The notes below the pieces were generated by a model. The model was not told where the DNA came from, did no database searches, and worked only from the letters and a program-made list of their open reading frames with translations. A stretch of DNA of 64,000 nucleotides. Source: Curtobacterium sp. VKM Ac-2922 (GTDB taxonomy: Bacteria; Actinomycetota; Actinomycetes; Actinomycetales; Microbacteriaceae). The position numbers and the translations under genes were made by a program. Of this stretch, positions 31,209 through 40,370 are shown one piece after another. The stretch is from assembly GCF_022815645.1 (NCBI RefSeq), contig NZ_JALGRO010000008.1:1-64000 (forward strand), given 5' to 3'. Each line of letters opens with the position of its first letter. Position 1 is the first letter of the stretch.

Positions 31209-32543
31209 ATGCACAAGCGCATCCGGCGCGGGCTCAGCGCCCTCGCCATCGGCGTCACCGCCGCCATCGCCCTGGCGGCCTGCGCCTCGGGCGGTTCGTC
31301 CGCCGGCGGCTCGTCGTCGGACATCGACTCCGCGCTGGCGAAGGGCGGCACGCTGACCTACTGGTCGTGGACACCGTCCGCCAAGGCCCAGGTCGCCGCG
31401 TTCGAGAAGCAGTATCCCAAGGTCAAGGTCAAGATCGTCAACGCCGGCACCGGCGCCGACCAGTACACCAAGCTGCAGAACACGATCAAGGCCGGGTCGG
31501 GCGCTCCCGACGTCGCGCAGATCGAGTACTACGCGATCCCGCAGTTCTCGCTGTCCGAGTCGCTGCTGGACCTGTCGAGTTACGGCTTCAACGACCTGAA
31601 GAGCAAGTTCGCGGCCAGCACCTGGAGCTCGGTCACGAACGGGGACAAGGTCTACGGCCTGCCCCAGGACTCCGGCCCCATGGCGCTGTTCTACAACAAG
31701 AAGGTCTTCGACGAGCACGGCATCGCCGTCCCCAAGACCTGGGACGAGTACGTCACCGCGGCCGAGAAGCTGCACAGCGCCGACCCGAACGCGTACATCG
31801 CAGCGGACTCCGGCGACGCCGGCTTCACCACGAGCATGATCGCCCAGGCCGGTGGCACCCCCTTCACCACGAAGGGCGACAAGGTCTCGATCAACCTCGC
31901 CGACTCCGGCGTGCAGAAGTGGACCAAGACCTGGAACCAGCTCGTCGAGAAGGGCCTGCTGTCCAAGACCGTCGGCTGGACCGACGACTGGTACAAGCAG
32001 CTCGGCAACGGCGAGATCGCGACCCTGATCACCGGCGCCTGGATGCCCGGCAACCTCGAGGCGAGCGTCGCCGACGCGTCCGGCAACTGGCGTGTGGCAC
32101 CGATGCCGACCTACGACGGCTCGAAGGCCGCCACCGCGAACAACGGCGGCAGCGCCGAGGTCGTCATGAAGCAGACGAAGAACCCGGCCCTGGCCGCGGG
32201 CTTCCTGAAGTGGCTGAACTCGTCGAAGGAGTCCACGAAGGTCTTCATGGAGTCGGGCGGCTTCCCGTCGACCACCGCTGACCTGGAGTCGTCGTCGTTC
32301 CTCAACGAGGAGCCGTCGTACTTCGGTGGCCAGAAGATCAACGAGGTCCTGGTCGACGCGTCCAAGGCGTCGGACAACGACTTCACCTACCTGCCGTACC
32401 AGGTGTACGCGAACAGCGTGTACGCGGACACGGTCGGCCAGTCCTACGAGAAGGGGACGTCCCTCGAGTCCGGGCTCAAGGCCTGGCAGGATGCGCTCGT
32501 GAAGTACGGCAAGCAGCAGGGCTTCACGGTCTCGACCAAGTAG
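31209..32543 (+). CDS. sugar-binding lipoprotein of the GH35 operon
   Basis: A 444-residue family-1 binding protein. Signal peptide with lipobox LAAC (MHKRIRRGLSALAIGVTAAI, then ALAAC), a Gly/Ser linker, and QDSGPMALFYNKKVFDEHGI in the same place as in the GH42-operon protein, so the two are paralogues. A separate hairpin on each side may let it be made in excess over the permeases. The ligand is probably a beta-galactoside because the next gene is a GH35 enzyme. Confidence 0.92.
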   Translation: MHKRIRRGLSALAIGVTAAIALAACASGGSSAGGSSSDIDSALAKGGTLTYWSWTPSAKAQVAAFEKQYPKVKVKIVNAGTGADQYTKLQNTIKAGSGAPDVAQIEYYAIPQFSLSESLLDLSSYGFNDLKSKFAASTWSSVTNGDKVYGLPQDSGPMALFYNKKVFDEHGIAVPKTWDEYVTAAEKLHSADPNAYIAADSGDAGFTTSMIAQAGGTPFTTKGDKVSINLADSGVQKWTKTWNQLVEKGLLSKTVGWTDDWYKQLGNGEIATLITGAWMPGNLEASVADASGNWRVAPMPTYDGSKAATANNGGSAEVVMKQTKNPALAAGFLKWLNSSKESTKVFMESGGFPSTTADLESSSFLNEEPSYFGGQKINEVLVDASKASDNDFTYLPYQVYANSVYADTVGQSYEKGTSLESGLKAWQDALVKYGKQQGFTVSTK

Positions 32544-32564
32544 TCCCGCCAGCACTGACACCGG

Positions 32565-32596
32565 GGAGGGCCGCACGGACGACCGTGCGGCCCTCC
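32565..32596 (+). terminator. perfect hairpin before the GH35 gene
   Basis: A 14-bp perfect stem GGAGGGCCGCACGG / CCGTGCGGCCCTCC with a 4-base loop, ending 23 bases before the GH35 start. It is likely a terminator or attenuator limiting read-through from the binding-protein gene. Confidence 0.7.
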
Positions 32597-32619
32597 CTCC
32601 ATGACGAAGGAACCACACC

Positions 32620-34470
32620 ATGCGCTTCGCCATCGGCGACACCGACTTCCTGCTCGACGGCGAGCCGCACCGGGTCCTGTCCGGCGCGATCCACTACTTC
32701 CGTGTCCACCCCGACCTGTGGGCGGACCGGATCCACAAGGCCCGGCTGATGGGCCTGAACACCGTCGAGACCTACGTGGCGTGGAACGCGCACGAGGCCA
32801 CACCCGGCACCTTCGACTTCACCGGGGGACTCGACCTGGGACGCTTCCTCGACCTGGTCGCCGCCGAGGGCATGCACGCCATCGTGCGCCCCGGCCCCTA
32901 CATCTGCGCGGAGTGGACCAACGGCGGGCTGCCGTACTGGCTGTTCACCGACGGCACCGTGGGCATCCGCCGCGACGAGCCGCAGTTCCTGGCCGCCGTG
33001 TCCCGCTACCTCGACGCCCTCGCGCCGATCCTGGTCCCGCGGCAGATCGACGCCGGCGGGCCGATCGTGCTCGTGCAGGTCGAGAACGAGTACGGTGCGT
33101 ACGGGTCCGACCCCGTGTACCTGACCAAGCTCGAGGCGATGCACCGTTCGATCGGGCTGACCGTCCCGTTCACGAGCGTGGACCAGCCGATGGGCACCAT
33201 GCTCGAGGACGGGTCGCTGCCGTCGCTGCACAAGACCGGGTCGTTCGGGTCCCGTTCCGCTGCGCGGCTGGAGCGTCTGCGACAGGCGCAGCCGACCGGG
33301 CCGCTGATGTGCTCGGAGTTCTGGGACGGCTGGTTCGACAGCTGGGGCGAGCACCACCACACCACCTCTGCGTCCGACAGCGCCGCCGACCTCGACGTGC
33401 TGCTGGCAGCCGGCGGGTCGGTGAACGTCTACATGTTCCACGGGGGCACGAACTTCGGGTTCACGAACGGCGCGAACGACAAGGGCGTGTACCGGCCGAT
33501 CGCGACGTCGTACGACTACGACGCTCCGCTCGACGAGGCCGGTCGCCCCACCGCGAAGTTCCATGCGTTCCGGGACGTCATCGCCCGGTACGCACCGGTG
33601 CCGGAGCTGCCGGCGTGGATGGAGCCCGGTGCGTCTGACATGTCCGGCACGTCGGGCGGGTCGGGCACGTCGGGCACGTCGGGCGGGTCGGGCCTGGAGG
33701 CCCCGGTCGCCCCCGCCACGGACCTCGCCGTTCGGCTCGACCGGTCCACCCCGCTCCGTGCGCTGCTGCCGCAGCTCACGTCTTGGACCACGCACGACAC
33801 CGTCCCCACGTTCGACCAGCTCGGAGCGGCATCGGGCTTCGTGCTCTACCGCACCGAGGTCGACCTGCCCACCGGCGGTGTCCTGACCGTCGGCACCGAG
33901 GTCCGTGACCGCGTCGTCGTCAGCGTCGACGGGCGCCCCGTCGGTGTCCTGGAGCGCGAGCACCACGACCGGGCGATCGCGCTGCCGCCCGTCACCGGCA
34001 CGCTCGAACTGCTCGTCGAGGACCAGGGCCGCGTCGACTACGGCACGCGCATCGGCGAGCCGAAGGGGCTGATCGGCGGGGTCGCCGTCGACGGTGTCCC
34101 GCTGGAACGCTGGTCGGCGTCGCCGCTCGCACTCGATCCGATCGCACCGGTTGCGCTCGCCGCACTGCGCGAGGCGCCGGTGTCCGAGGGTGACGAGCTC
34201 GCCGGGCCCGTCGTGGCGATCGGGTCGTTCGACCTTTCCGACGTCGCCGACCGGTTCCTGGCCCTGGACGGGTTCCGCAAGGGTGTTGCGTGGGTCAACG
34301 GGTTCTGCCTCGGACGCTTCTGGTCGCGTGGCCCGCAGCACACCCTGGCCGTCCCGGGACCGGTGCTCCACCAGGGCGAGAACGAGGTCGTCGTGTTCGA
34401 ACTGCACGCCTCGGCGTCGCGCACCGTTTCACTGCGCGTCACGCCGGACCTGGGGCACACGGAGTCCTGA
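32620..34470 (+). CDS. beta-galactosidase, glycoside hydrolase family 35
   Basis: A 616-residue cytoplasmic enzyme without signal peptide. GH35 signature GGPIVLVQVENEYG (146-159) supplies the acid/base Glu157; Glu233 in CSEFWDGWFDSWG is the nucleophile. The TIM barrel ends near residue 325, then an unusual Gly/Ser/Thr linker (residues 341-358, GTSGGSG-type repeats) joins two C-terminal beta domains ending FELHASASRTVSLRV. It hydrolyses terminal beta-galactose from oligosaccharides imported by the preceding transporter. GAAGGAACC lies just before the ATG. Confidence 0.93.
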   Translation: MRFAIGDTDFLLDGEPHRVLSGAIHYFRVHPDLWADRIHKARLMGLNTVETYVAWNAHEATPGTFDFTGGLDLGRFLDLVAAEGMHAIVRPGPYICAEWTNGGLPYWLFTDGTVGIRRDEPQFLAAVSRYLDALAPILVPRQIDAGGPIVLVQVENEYGAYGSDPVYLTKLEAMHRSIGLTVPFTSVDQPMGTMLEDGSLPSLHKTGSFGSRSAARLERLRQAQPTGPLMCSEFWDGWFDSWGEHHHTTSASDSAADLDVLLAAGGSVNVYMFHGGTNFGFTNGANDKGVYRPIATSYDYDAPLDEAGRPTAKFHAFRDVIARYAPVPELPAWMEPGASDMSGTSGGSGTSGTSGGSGLEAPVAPATDLAVRLDRSTPLRALLPQLTSWTTHDTVPTFDQLGAASGFVLYRTEVDLPTGGVLTVGTEVRDRVVVSVDGRPVGVLEREHHDRAIALPPVTGTLELLVEDQGRVDYGTRIGEPKGLIGGVAVDGVPLERWSASPLALDPIAPVALAALREAPVSEGDELAGPVVAIGSFDLSDVADRFLALDGFRKGVAWVNGFCLGRFWSRGPQHTLAVPGPVLHQGENEVVVFELHASASRTVSLRVTPDLGHTES

Positions 34471-34472
34471 CA

Positions 34473-34497
34473 GCGGGTCCGGGGTCGCCGGGCCCGC
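34473..34497. terminator. hairpin between GH35 and a convergent membrane-protein gene
   Basis: Stem GCGGGTCCGG / CCGGGCCCGC (10 pairs, one of them G-U or mismatched) with a 5-base loop, starting 2 bases after the GH35 stop and ending 3 bases before the next stop on the other strand. Confidence 0.55.
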
Positions 34498-34500
34498 ACC

Positions 34501-34956
34501 TCAGGTCGAGCGTGCGTGTGCCCAGTCCCGGACCTGCAGCAGCGCTTGACGTCGCCATCGCCACAGCGGCGCGGTCTTCGTCCCGTCGTCCCGGTACGCG
34601 GGCGCGAGCATCCAGAGTTGCCGGCGACGCTGGCGGCCGGCCGCGTCCTGCCACTCCACGAAGCAGTCGTCGAGCACCGTGGTGATGCCGGCGCGCGGAG
34701 CGGTCCACGAGACCAGGAACCCGTCGTACCGCAGGGTGTCGTCGTCCAGCCGGATCGCGACCCGGGGCAGCCGGATGCACAGCCAGACGCCGCCGACCAC
34801 GAACGCGACGCCGAGGACGGCGACGAACGCCCGTGCCGAGGCGCCGGGGACGAAGGCCACCGCGCCCACGGCGAGCCCGGTGCCGACCAGGACCGGCCCG
34901 AGCACCACGGCGGTCACCACCCGTTGCCACCGTGGCGCGCGGATCGCGGTGCTCAT
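34501..34956 (-). CDS. PH-domain-like membrane protein
   Basis: A 151-residue protein starting MSTAIRAPRWQR. Two hydrophobic helices (residues ~11-35 and 42-62) are followed by a beta-rich stretch (VAIRLDDDTLRYDGFLVSW, then GITTVLDDCFVEW) resembling the bacterial PH-like domains of small actinobacterial membrane proteins. The C-terminus is rich in Arg and Trp. Function unknown; the likeness is by pattern only. Confidence 0.7.
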   Translation of the reverse strand: MSTAIRAPRWQRVVTAVVLGPVLVGTGLAVGAVAFVPGASARAFVAVLGVAFVVGGVWLCIRLPRVAIRLDDDTLRYDGFLVSWTAPRAGITTVLDDCFVEWQDAAGRQRRRQLWMLAPAYRDDGTKTAPLWRWRRQALLQVRDWAHARST

Positions 34957-35033
34957 GCAGGAACGGCGAGGGTCTCGGTCACGCTCACGATCCTGCACCC
35001 CTGCGATCACGCGGCGGTCAGATTGCGCGGCGA

Positions 35034-35570
35034 TCAGCTCGGGGGCGTCGACTCCATGACGTTCGCACCGGCGATGAACTGCCACGCGGCGTCGGCCCGC
35101 ACGGCGGTGAAGGTGAGCACACCCGCGCTGTCGGGCACCACGAGCGTGGGGTCGGCGTCAGGGGCCTTCGCGAGTCGCCACGACAGCTGCACGACCGCGA
35201 CGTCGGGCGCGACCTGGTGCTCGTCCACCCTGGTCGTCGTGAGCGCAGCGCCGCCCAGGCGGCTGGCGAACGCCGCCTGGTGGCCGTGTTCGATCCCCGA
35301 CCGGCCGGACATGCGGATGCCGTAGATGTTGACGAACTCTGCATCGTCGGCGAACAGGGCAGCGAGTGCCCGGGCGTCGCCCTGGTTGAAGGACCGGACG
35401 AACGCGCGGGCCAGCTCGCCGGGACGGCTGTCGTCCGTTGCCGCGCGCGACGTCGAGGTGGACGTCGGAGCGTCGGGCACAGGGGACGCGGCGCAGCCGG
35501 CCAACCCCAGGGCGGAGACGATCAGGGTGGAGAGCGCGGTGGCCCGGACGACGGTGCGTGGCGTGGACAT
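35034..35570 (-). CDS. SnoaL/DUF4440-like lipoprotein (SgcJ/EcaC type)
   Basis: A 178-residue protein with signal peptide and lipobox LAGC (cysteine about residue 26), a Thr/Ser-rich linker and one NTF2-like domain: ARAFVRSFNQGDARALAALFADDAEFVNIYG, then HGHQAAF and a C-terminal strand WQFIAGANVM. Relatives of the SgcJ/EcaC group are small enzymes or binding proteins of uncertain role. It is lipid-anchored, which is unusual for this family. An inverted repeat lies immediately upstream of its start. Confidence 0.85.
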   Translation of the reverse strand: MSTPRTVVRATALSTLIVSALGLAGCAASPVPDAPTSTSTSRAATDDSRPGELARAFVRSFNQGDARALAALFADDAEFVNIYGIRMSGRSGIEHGHQAAFASRLGGAALTTTRVDEHQVAPDVAVVQLSWRLAKAPDADPTLVVPDSAGVLTFTAVRADAAWQFIAGANVMESTPPS

Positions 35571-35586
35571 GGTCCCCCTCTGCTCG

Positions 35587-35607
35587 GATACTGTATTTCA
35601 CAGTATC
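35587..35607. promoter_or_regulatory. GATACTGT-N5-ACAGTATC operator
   Basis: Perfect 8-bp inverted repeat with a 5-base spacer, 17 bases before the lipoprotein gene start and overlapping its likely -10 or leader. The shape is typical of a dimeric repressor site; no regulator gene is next to it. Confidence 0.65.
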
Positions 35608-35795
35608 ACCGGGGGGATCACGGGTCCAGCGCGTCCAGCGCGCGTTCGGCGACGCTGTTGCGGAGTCGGGCGGCCCGCCTCGCCCGGCGGATCGTCGGGC
35701 ACATGACGACGGCAGCCCGTCGGGCCCCGTCACCAGATCGTGACCGTGCGCCTGTCGAGCTGCCGTCTGGCGTCGCGCCTGGCCGGCGCGGACGC

Positions 35796-35972
35796 TCACT
35801 CGCCGTCGAGCGCGTCCTTGGCCTTCTCGGTCTGCATGCGACCCTCGCCCATGACCTGGTCCTTCTGGCCCTGGTGCTTGAGCTCGGCGTCGTCGGTGTG
35901 CTCGCCGACGGCCTCCTCGACCTTGCCGACGATCTTCTGCGTGGCGTCCTTGGCCTTGTCTCCGAGCGACAT
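35796..35972 (-). CDS. CsbD-family stress protein
   Basis: A 58-residue hydrophilic protein, MSLGDKAKDATQKIVGKVEEAVGE..., matching the small CsbD family (general-stress proteins of unknown mechanism). Strong GGAAGG ribosome binding site. The rest of the 225-base gap to the preceding lipoprotein gene contains only the operator above. Confidence 0.85.
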   Translation of the reverse strand: MSLGDKAKDATQKIVGKVEEAVGEHTDDAELKHQGQKDQVMGEGRMQTEKAKDALDGE

Positions 35973-36131
35973 GGTGGTTCCTTCCGGTGGGGGCATCACC
36001 GGGGACCCGATGGTGTGTCTCGGACAGTACGTGCACCCCTGTACCCCGCTCCCCAGGTCCGCGACGTGGACGGCGGAGCATGCTGATGGAACGGATGTCG
36101 TCCCAGCCCCGGACCGATCATCGGAGAACAC

Positions 36132-37436
36132 GTGCACATCACCCGCCGCAACCTCCTCGTGGGGCTCGGTGCGCTCACGCTGCCCGCTGCCCTGGCGGGG
36201 TGTGGCTTCGTGCCGCAGGACACGGGTGGGCAGGACGACGCGGACACGCTCGCCTTCACCACCTGGGGGACCGACGCCGAGCTCGCCGGGTTCCGTTCCG
36301 CCATCGCCGCGTTCCAGCGTGCGTATCCCGGACGACGGGTCGCGTTGAACGCCGTCCCGTACGAGCAGATGTTCACGAACATCGACGCGCAGCTGCAGGC
36401 CGGCAACCCACCCGACGTCTTCCGGGTGCCGTACTACTCGTTCGGCGCCTACGCCGGGCGCGGGCAGTTGCTGGACCTGTCGCGGTCACTGAACGCCAGC
36501 GTGGGCGACCGGTTCACGGAGACGGCCTGGGCGGCAGTGCAGTCCGACGGTCGCCCGTTCGGTGTGCCCCACCACACGGACACGTCCGCGATCCTGGTCA
36601 ACACCGACCTGATGCGGAAGGCCGGCATCACCGACCTGCCCCGGTCGGTGGACGAGGCGTGGACCTGGGACGAACTCGGCGACGTCGCGGGGAAGCTCCG
36701 CAACGGGCTGCCCGACGACGTCTACCCGTTCGCGTACAACTGGCAGGGCAACGGCGTGACCCGGTGGCTGAGCCTGCTGTTCCAGGCCGACGGGGCGTTC
36801 CTCGGGACCGACCAGAAGACCCCGCGGATCGACAGCGCAGCCGGCCGCGATGCCGTCGCCTTCGCCAAGAAGTTCTTCGACGAGCGGTGGGTGCCCGCGA
36901 ACGACTCGATCAAGTCGGCGACCTACGCCAGTGACACCTGGTACCGCCAGCGGGTCGCGATGGTGTGGTCCGGAGCGTTCCAGATCCCCGACGCGGCGTC
37001 GACGCTCGACTTCCCGTGGACGGCAACCTACGCGCCCCGTCGTGACCGCGGTGGCAGCGACTTCGGCGGGAACGCGCTGGTCGCCACCGCGCAGACCACC
37101 AAGCCCGACCTGGCCGCCTCGTTCCTCGACTTCATCACCCGTCGGCCGCAGATGCAGGACTTCTGCCAGCGTGCGTCGCTGCTGCCCACCCGCCGCGACC
37201 TGGTCGACGGGGGACTGCGGTTCCGCGTGCGACCCGAGCTGACGGACGTGTTCGTCGACCAGGCGTCGGTCATCCAGCCCGAGGACGTCGCCCAGGTGGC
37301 CTCGCCCGACATGGCCGCCATCATCACCGTGCTGCAGAACGGCATCGAGGACGCGCTCGTCGGTGGCGTCGGAGCCGCCGAGACCGTCTCGCGCCTGCAG
37401 CGGGGCATCGCCGACGCCACCGGAGGCACCGCATGA
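36132..37436 (+). CDS. sugar-binding lipoprotein, possibly Tat-exported
   Basis: A 434-residue family-1 binding protein. The N-terminus MHITRRNLLVGLGALTL has a twin-arginine motif (RRNLL) and ends at lipobox LAGC, unlike the other sugar-binding proteins here, which have Lys/Arg-Sec-type signals. The fold is supported by TLAFTTWGTDAELAGFR and the C-terminal half. GTG start, divergent from csbD. It begins an operon with two permeases but no ATPase, enzyme or regulator gene, so the substrate is open. Confidence 0.88.
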   Translation: MHITRRNLLVGLGALTLPAALAGCGFVPQDTGGQDDADTLAFTTWGTDAELAGFRSAIAAFQRAYPGRRVALNAVPYEQMFTNIDAQLQAGNPPDVFRVPYYSFGAYAGRGQLLDLSRSLNASVGDRFTETAWAAVQSDGRPFGVPHHTDTSAILVNTDLMRKAGITDLPRSVDEAWTWDELGDVAGKLRNGLPDDVYPFAYNWQGNGVTRWLSLLFQADGAFLGTDQKTPRIDSAAGRDAVAFAKKFFDERWVPANDSIKSATYASDTWYRQRVAMVWSGAFQIPDAASTLDFPWTATYAPRRDRGGSDFGGNALVATAQTTKPDLAASFLDFITRRPQMQDFCQRASLLPTRRDLVDGGLRFRVRPELTDVFVDQASVIQPEDVAQVASPDMAAIITVLQNGIEDALVGGVGAAETVSRLQRGIADATGGTA

Positions 37437-38356
37437 CCGCCGCGACCGATCGCCCGCTGCCGACGCGGCGGCCACGACGCTCCCGTTCCGCGCGACACGA
37501 GGAGCGGGCCGCGTACGCGTTCATCGCCCCGAACATGGTGCTGCTGGCGCTGTTCGTGCTGGTCCCGCTGGTCGGCGCCTTCGTCATCAGCTTCCAGCGC
37601 ACGAACGGGTTCGGTGCCGCGGACTGGGTGGGGCTGGACAACTACCGACGGCTGCTCGGCGACGCGCTGTTCTGGCGGGCGCTGCTGAACACCGTCCTGT
37701 TCACGGTCCTGGTCACCCCGATCTCGATGGGGCTCGGGCTGCTGGCGGCACTGCTGCTCAACTCGGTGCTGCCGGCACGCGCGCTGTTCCGGTCGCTGCT
37801 CATCATGCCGATGGCCGTGTCCGGCGTCGCGACCGCCCTGATCGGGGTGCTCGTGTTCGACCAGAACTCGGGCGTGCTGGACGCGCTGCTCGGACTGGTC
37901 GGCGTCTCGCCCGTGCAGTGGCAGTCCGACCCCACCGCGGCGTTCGCCTCGGTGGTGCTCGTCACGATCTGGTGGCGCATCGGGTTCAACATGCTCATCT
38001 ACCTGGCGGGTCTGCAGGGCATCGGACCGGAGCTGCCCGAGGCCGCCATGCTCGACGGCGCTGGCTGGACCCGGCGGTTGCGCTCGGTGACCGTGCCGCT
38101 GCTCGGTTCGTCGACGTTCTTCCTGACCGTGCTGAACGTCATCTACTCGTTCCAGGTGTTCGACATCGTGTTCGTGCTGACCGGGGGCGGGCCGCGGAAC
38201 GCGACGTCGGTGCTCGTCACCTACGCCTACGACACCGGGTTCGTCACGCGCGACCAGGGGTACGCGGCGGCGATCGGCATGGTGCTGCTGTTGCTGGCGA
38301 TCGTGTTCGCGATCGCCCAGTGGCGCGGCAGCCGCAACCGGGACCTCGCAGGATGA
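37433..38356 (+). CDS. sugar ABC transporter permease (UgpA type)
   Basis: A 307-residue permease with six helices and EAA-like loop PEAAMLDGAGWTRRLRSVTVPL. The start overlaps the binding-protein stop as ATGA (37433-37436). The stretch FVLTGGGPRNATSVLVTY is typical of UgpA-like subunits. It partners the next gene. Confidence 0.92.
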   Translation: MTAATDRPLPTRRPRRSRSARHEERAAYAFIAPNMVLLALFVLVPLVGAFVISFQRTNGFGAADWVGLDNYRRLLGDALFWRALLNTVLFTVLVTPISMGLGLLAALLLNSVLPARALFRSLLIMPMAVSGVATALIGVLVFDQNSGVLDALLGLVGVSPVQWQSDPTAAFASVVLVTIWWRIGFNMLIYLAGLQGIGPELPEAAMLDGAGWTRRLRSVTVPLLGSSTFFLTVLNVIYSFQVFDIVFVLTGGGPRNATSVLVTYAYDTGFVTRDQGYAAAIGMVLLLLAIVFAIAQWRGSRNRDLAG

Positions 38357-39186
38357 GCGCCCGCGCACGCCGGGCCCGCATCGGCCTCGCCGCCCGCACG
38401 GTCCTGGCGATCGTCGTGGCGGTGGTCATCATCGCGCCGCTGTACTGGATGGTCGTCGTCGCGTTCTCGCCACGCTCGGAGTTGCTCGGCGGCGTCGTGC
38501 GGTTCTTCCCCCGCACGCTCACGCTCGACAACCTCGACCGGGTGTTCGCGTCGTTCCCGGTCGTCGAGTGGCTCGGCAACTCGACCGCCATCGCGGTGTC
38601 GGTCGCCGTCCTGACGACGGCGATCAGTCTGCTCGCCGGGTACGCCTTCGCCCAGCTGCGGTTCCGCGGGTCGACCGTGCTGTTCTTCATCGCCCTGGCG
38701 ACGCTCGCGGTGCCCGTGCAGGTGATCATGGTGTCGCTGTTCCGCATCGTCACCGGGATGCACCTGTACGGCACCTACTGGGCGGTGATCCTGCCGAGCG
38801 CTGCGTCGGCCTTCGGGGTGTTCCTGGCCCGGCAGTTCCTGCTCGGGATCCCGAAGGAGCTCATCGAGGCGGCGCGCATCGACGGGGCCGGGCACGCGGG
38901 CGTGTTCTTCCGCATCGTCCTGCCGATGGCCCGACCGCTCATCGCCGTGCTGTTCTTCATGAGCCTGCTGCAGGCGTGGAACGACTTCGCCTGGCCGCTG
39001 ATCGCGCTGCGCGAGAACCGTCTGTTCACGCTGCCCATCGGGTTGCTGTACCTGCAGGGGCAGTTCAACTCAGACTACGGCGCCACGATGGCGTTCGCCC
39101 TGCTGGACGTGGTGCCGATCGTCGTCGTGTTCCTGCTGTTCCAGCGGTGGTTCGTGCAGGGCTTCGCGCGGAGCGGGATCCGGTAG
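38353..39186 (+). CDS. sugar ABC transporter permease (UgpE type)
   Basis: A 277-residue permease with six helices and EAA loop IEAARIDGAGHAGVFFRIVLPM. It overlaps the upstream permease by ATGA and is last in the three-gene operon, followed by a hairpin. Shorter N-terminus than the two other MalG-type subunits in the window. Confidence 0.92.
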   Translation: MSARARRARIGLAARTVLAIVVAVVIIAPLYWMVVVAFSPRSELLGGVVRFFPRTLTLDNLDRVFASFPVVEWLGNSTAIAVSVAVLTTAISLLAGYAFAQLRFRGSTVLFFIALATLAVPVQVIMVSLFRIVTGMHLYGTYWAVILPSAASAFGVFLARQFLLGIPKELIEAARIDGAGHAGVFFRIVLPMARPLIAVLFFMSLLQAWNDFAWPLIALRENRLFTLPIGLLYLQGQFNSDYGATMAFALLDVVPIVVVFLLFQRWFVQGFARSGIR

Positions 39187-39216
39187 CGCCGGGCGTACGA
39201 GGCGTGCACCCGGCGC
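39186..39216. terminator. hairpin between convergent permease and reductase genes
   Basis: Arms GCGCCGGG and CCCGGCGC (8 bp) with a 15-base loop, beginning at the last base of the permease stop codon. Confidence 0.45.
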
Positions 39217-39229
39217 CACGCGTCGGACC

Positions 39230-40333
39230 TCAGGGGACCAGGCGGTCCGAGCGGTAGCGGTCGAACAGGTCCGTGAAGGCCCGCTCGGTCCGCCGGTACC
39301 CGGTGAACCCGGCCTCGCGGCTCTTGCTCATGTCGGTGACGACCTCCATCGCCCGGCCGAGGTCGGCGTCGGTGTGCCACCAGGACGCCAGGCGGGTGAT
39401 GTCCGGCTCGACCAGCCCGTGACGCGCCGCGATCGCCGGCCACGCCGACTCGTGGGGGGCCATCTGCTGCTCGAGCGGTCGGGGCGCGTCCTGGTACCCG
39501 ACGACCCGCGCCGGGTCCACGCCGAGGTGTGCGGCCAGTCGTGGCCACATCCAGCGCCACCGGAACACGTCGCCGTTGACGATGTTGAACGGCTCGTCGG
39601 CACCCTCGGGCGACGTCGCCGCCCAGACCATGTGCTCGGCCAGCAGTCCGGCGTCGGTCATGTCGGTCAGGCCGTCCCACTGCGCCTCGCTGCCCGGGAA
39701 CACGAAGTCCAGGTCGAGCTCCTTGGCCAGGGTCGCCTGCACCGCGATGGTCAGCCCCATGTTCATCGCGTTGCCGACGGCGTGGCCGATGACGGTGTGC
39801 GAGCGGTGCACCGACCACGTGAAGCCCTGGCGCGCGGCGGCGGCCATCAGCTCGTCCTCTTGCGCGTAGTAGAAGTTCGGGGTGTCGAGCCGCGGCTCCT
39901 CCTCGTGGAAGGGCGTGTCGGGCATCTCGCTCGCGGCGTAGGCCTCGAACGGGCCGAGGTAGTGCTTCAGGCCGGTGACCAGGGCGACGTGCTCGAGCGG
40001 CGCGTGGTCGAGCGCGGCGAGCAGGTCGCGCACCATCCCGCCGTTCACGGTGATGTTCTCGGCCTCGGTGGCCTGTCGCTGCCACGCGGTGAAGAAGACG
40101 TGCGTCGGCTGCTCGTCCGCCAGTGCGGTTCGGAGCGAGTCCGGGTCGCGCAGGTCCGCGGCGATGCCACGCACACCGTCACGCGTGCCGGCGCTCCGCG
40201 ACAGGGCCGAGACCTGCCATCCGTCGGCGCTCAGCCGCTGCACGAGCGCCGAGCCGGTGATCCCGCTGGCGCCCACGACCAGGGCGCGGCGGTGGGGGAG
40301 GGTGGACTGCGGTGCGGTTGCGTCAGGAGTCAT
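39230..40333 (-). CDS. SDR-type NAD(P)H reductase, PRISE-like
   Basis: A 367-residue extended short-chain dehydrogenase. The N-terminal ALVVGASGITGSALVQRL is the Rossmann motif (GxxGxxG). The PNFYYAQEDEL segment is the NFYYxxED motif of the PRISE family (progesterone 5-beta-reductase/iridoid synthase-like), where the tyrosine replaces the usual YxxxK catalytic pair. Bacterial members reduce enones, but the physiological substrate is unknown. Start at the ATG giving MTPDATAPQ. No obvious operon partners. Confidence 0.85.
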   Translation of the reverse strand: MTPDATAPQSTLPHRRALVVGASGITGSALVQRLSADGWQVSALSRSAGTRDGVRGIAADLRDPDSLRTALADEQPTHVFFTAWQRQATEAENITVNGGMVRDLLAALDHAPLEHVALVTGLKHYLGPFEAYAASEMPDTPFHEEEPRLDTPNFYYAQEDELMAAAARQGFTWSVHRSHTVIGHAVGNAMNMGLTIAVQATLAKELDLDFVFPGSEAQWDGLTDMTDAGLLAEHMVWAATSPEGADEPFNIVNGDVFRWRWMWPRLAAHLGVDPARVVGYQDAPRPLEQQMAPHESAWPAIAARHGLVEPDITRLASWWHTDADLGRAMEVVTDMSKSREAGFTGYRRTERAFTDLFDRYRSDRLVP

Positions 40334-40370
40334 CCCGGCCGACAACACGTGTCGGCCGTGGTCTGTTCCC

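Noticed and set aside
35740..36348. 202-residue plus-strand frame over csbD
   Set aside because: It is antisense to csbD and overlaps the start of the next binding protein; composition is that of a shadow frame.
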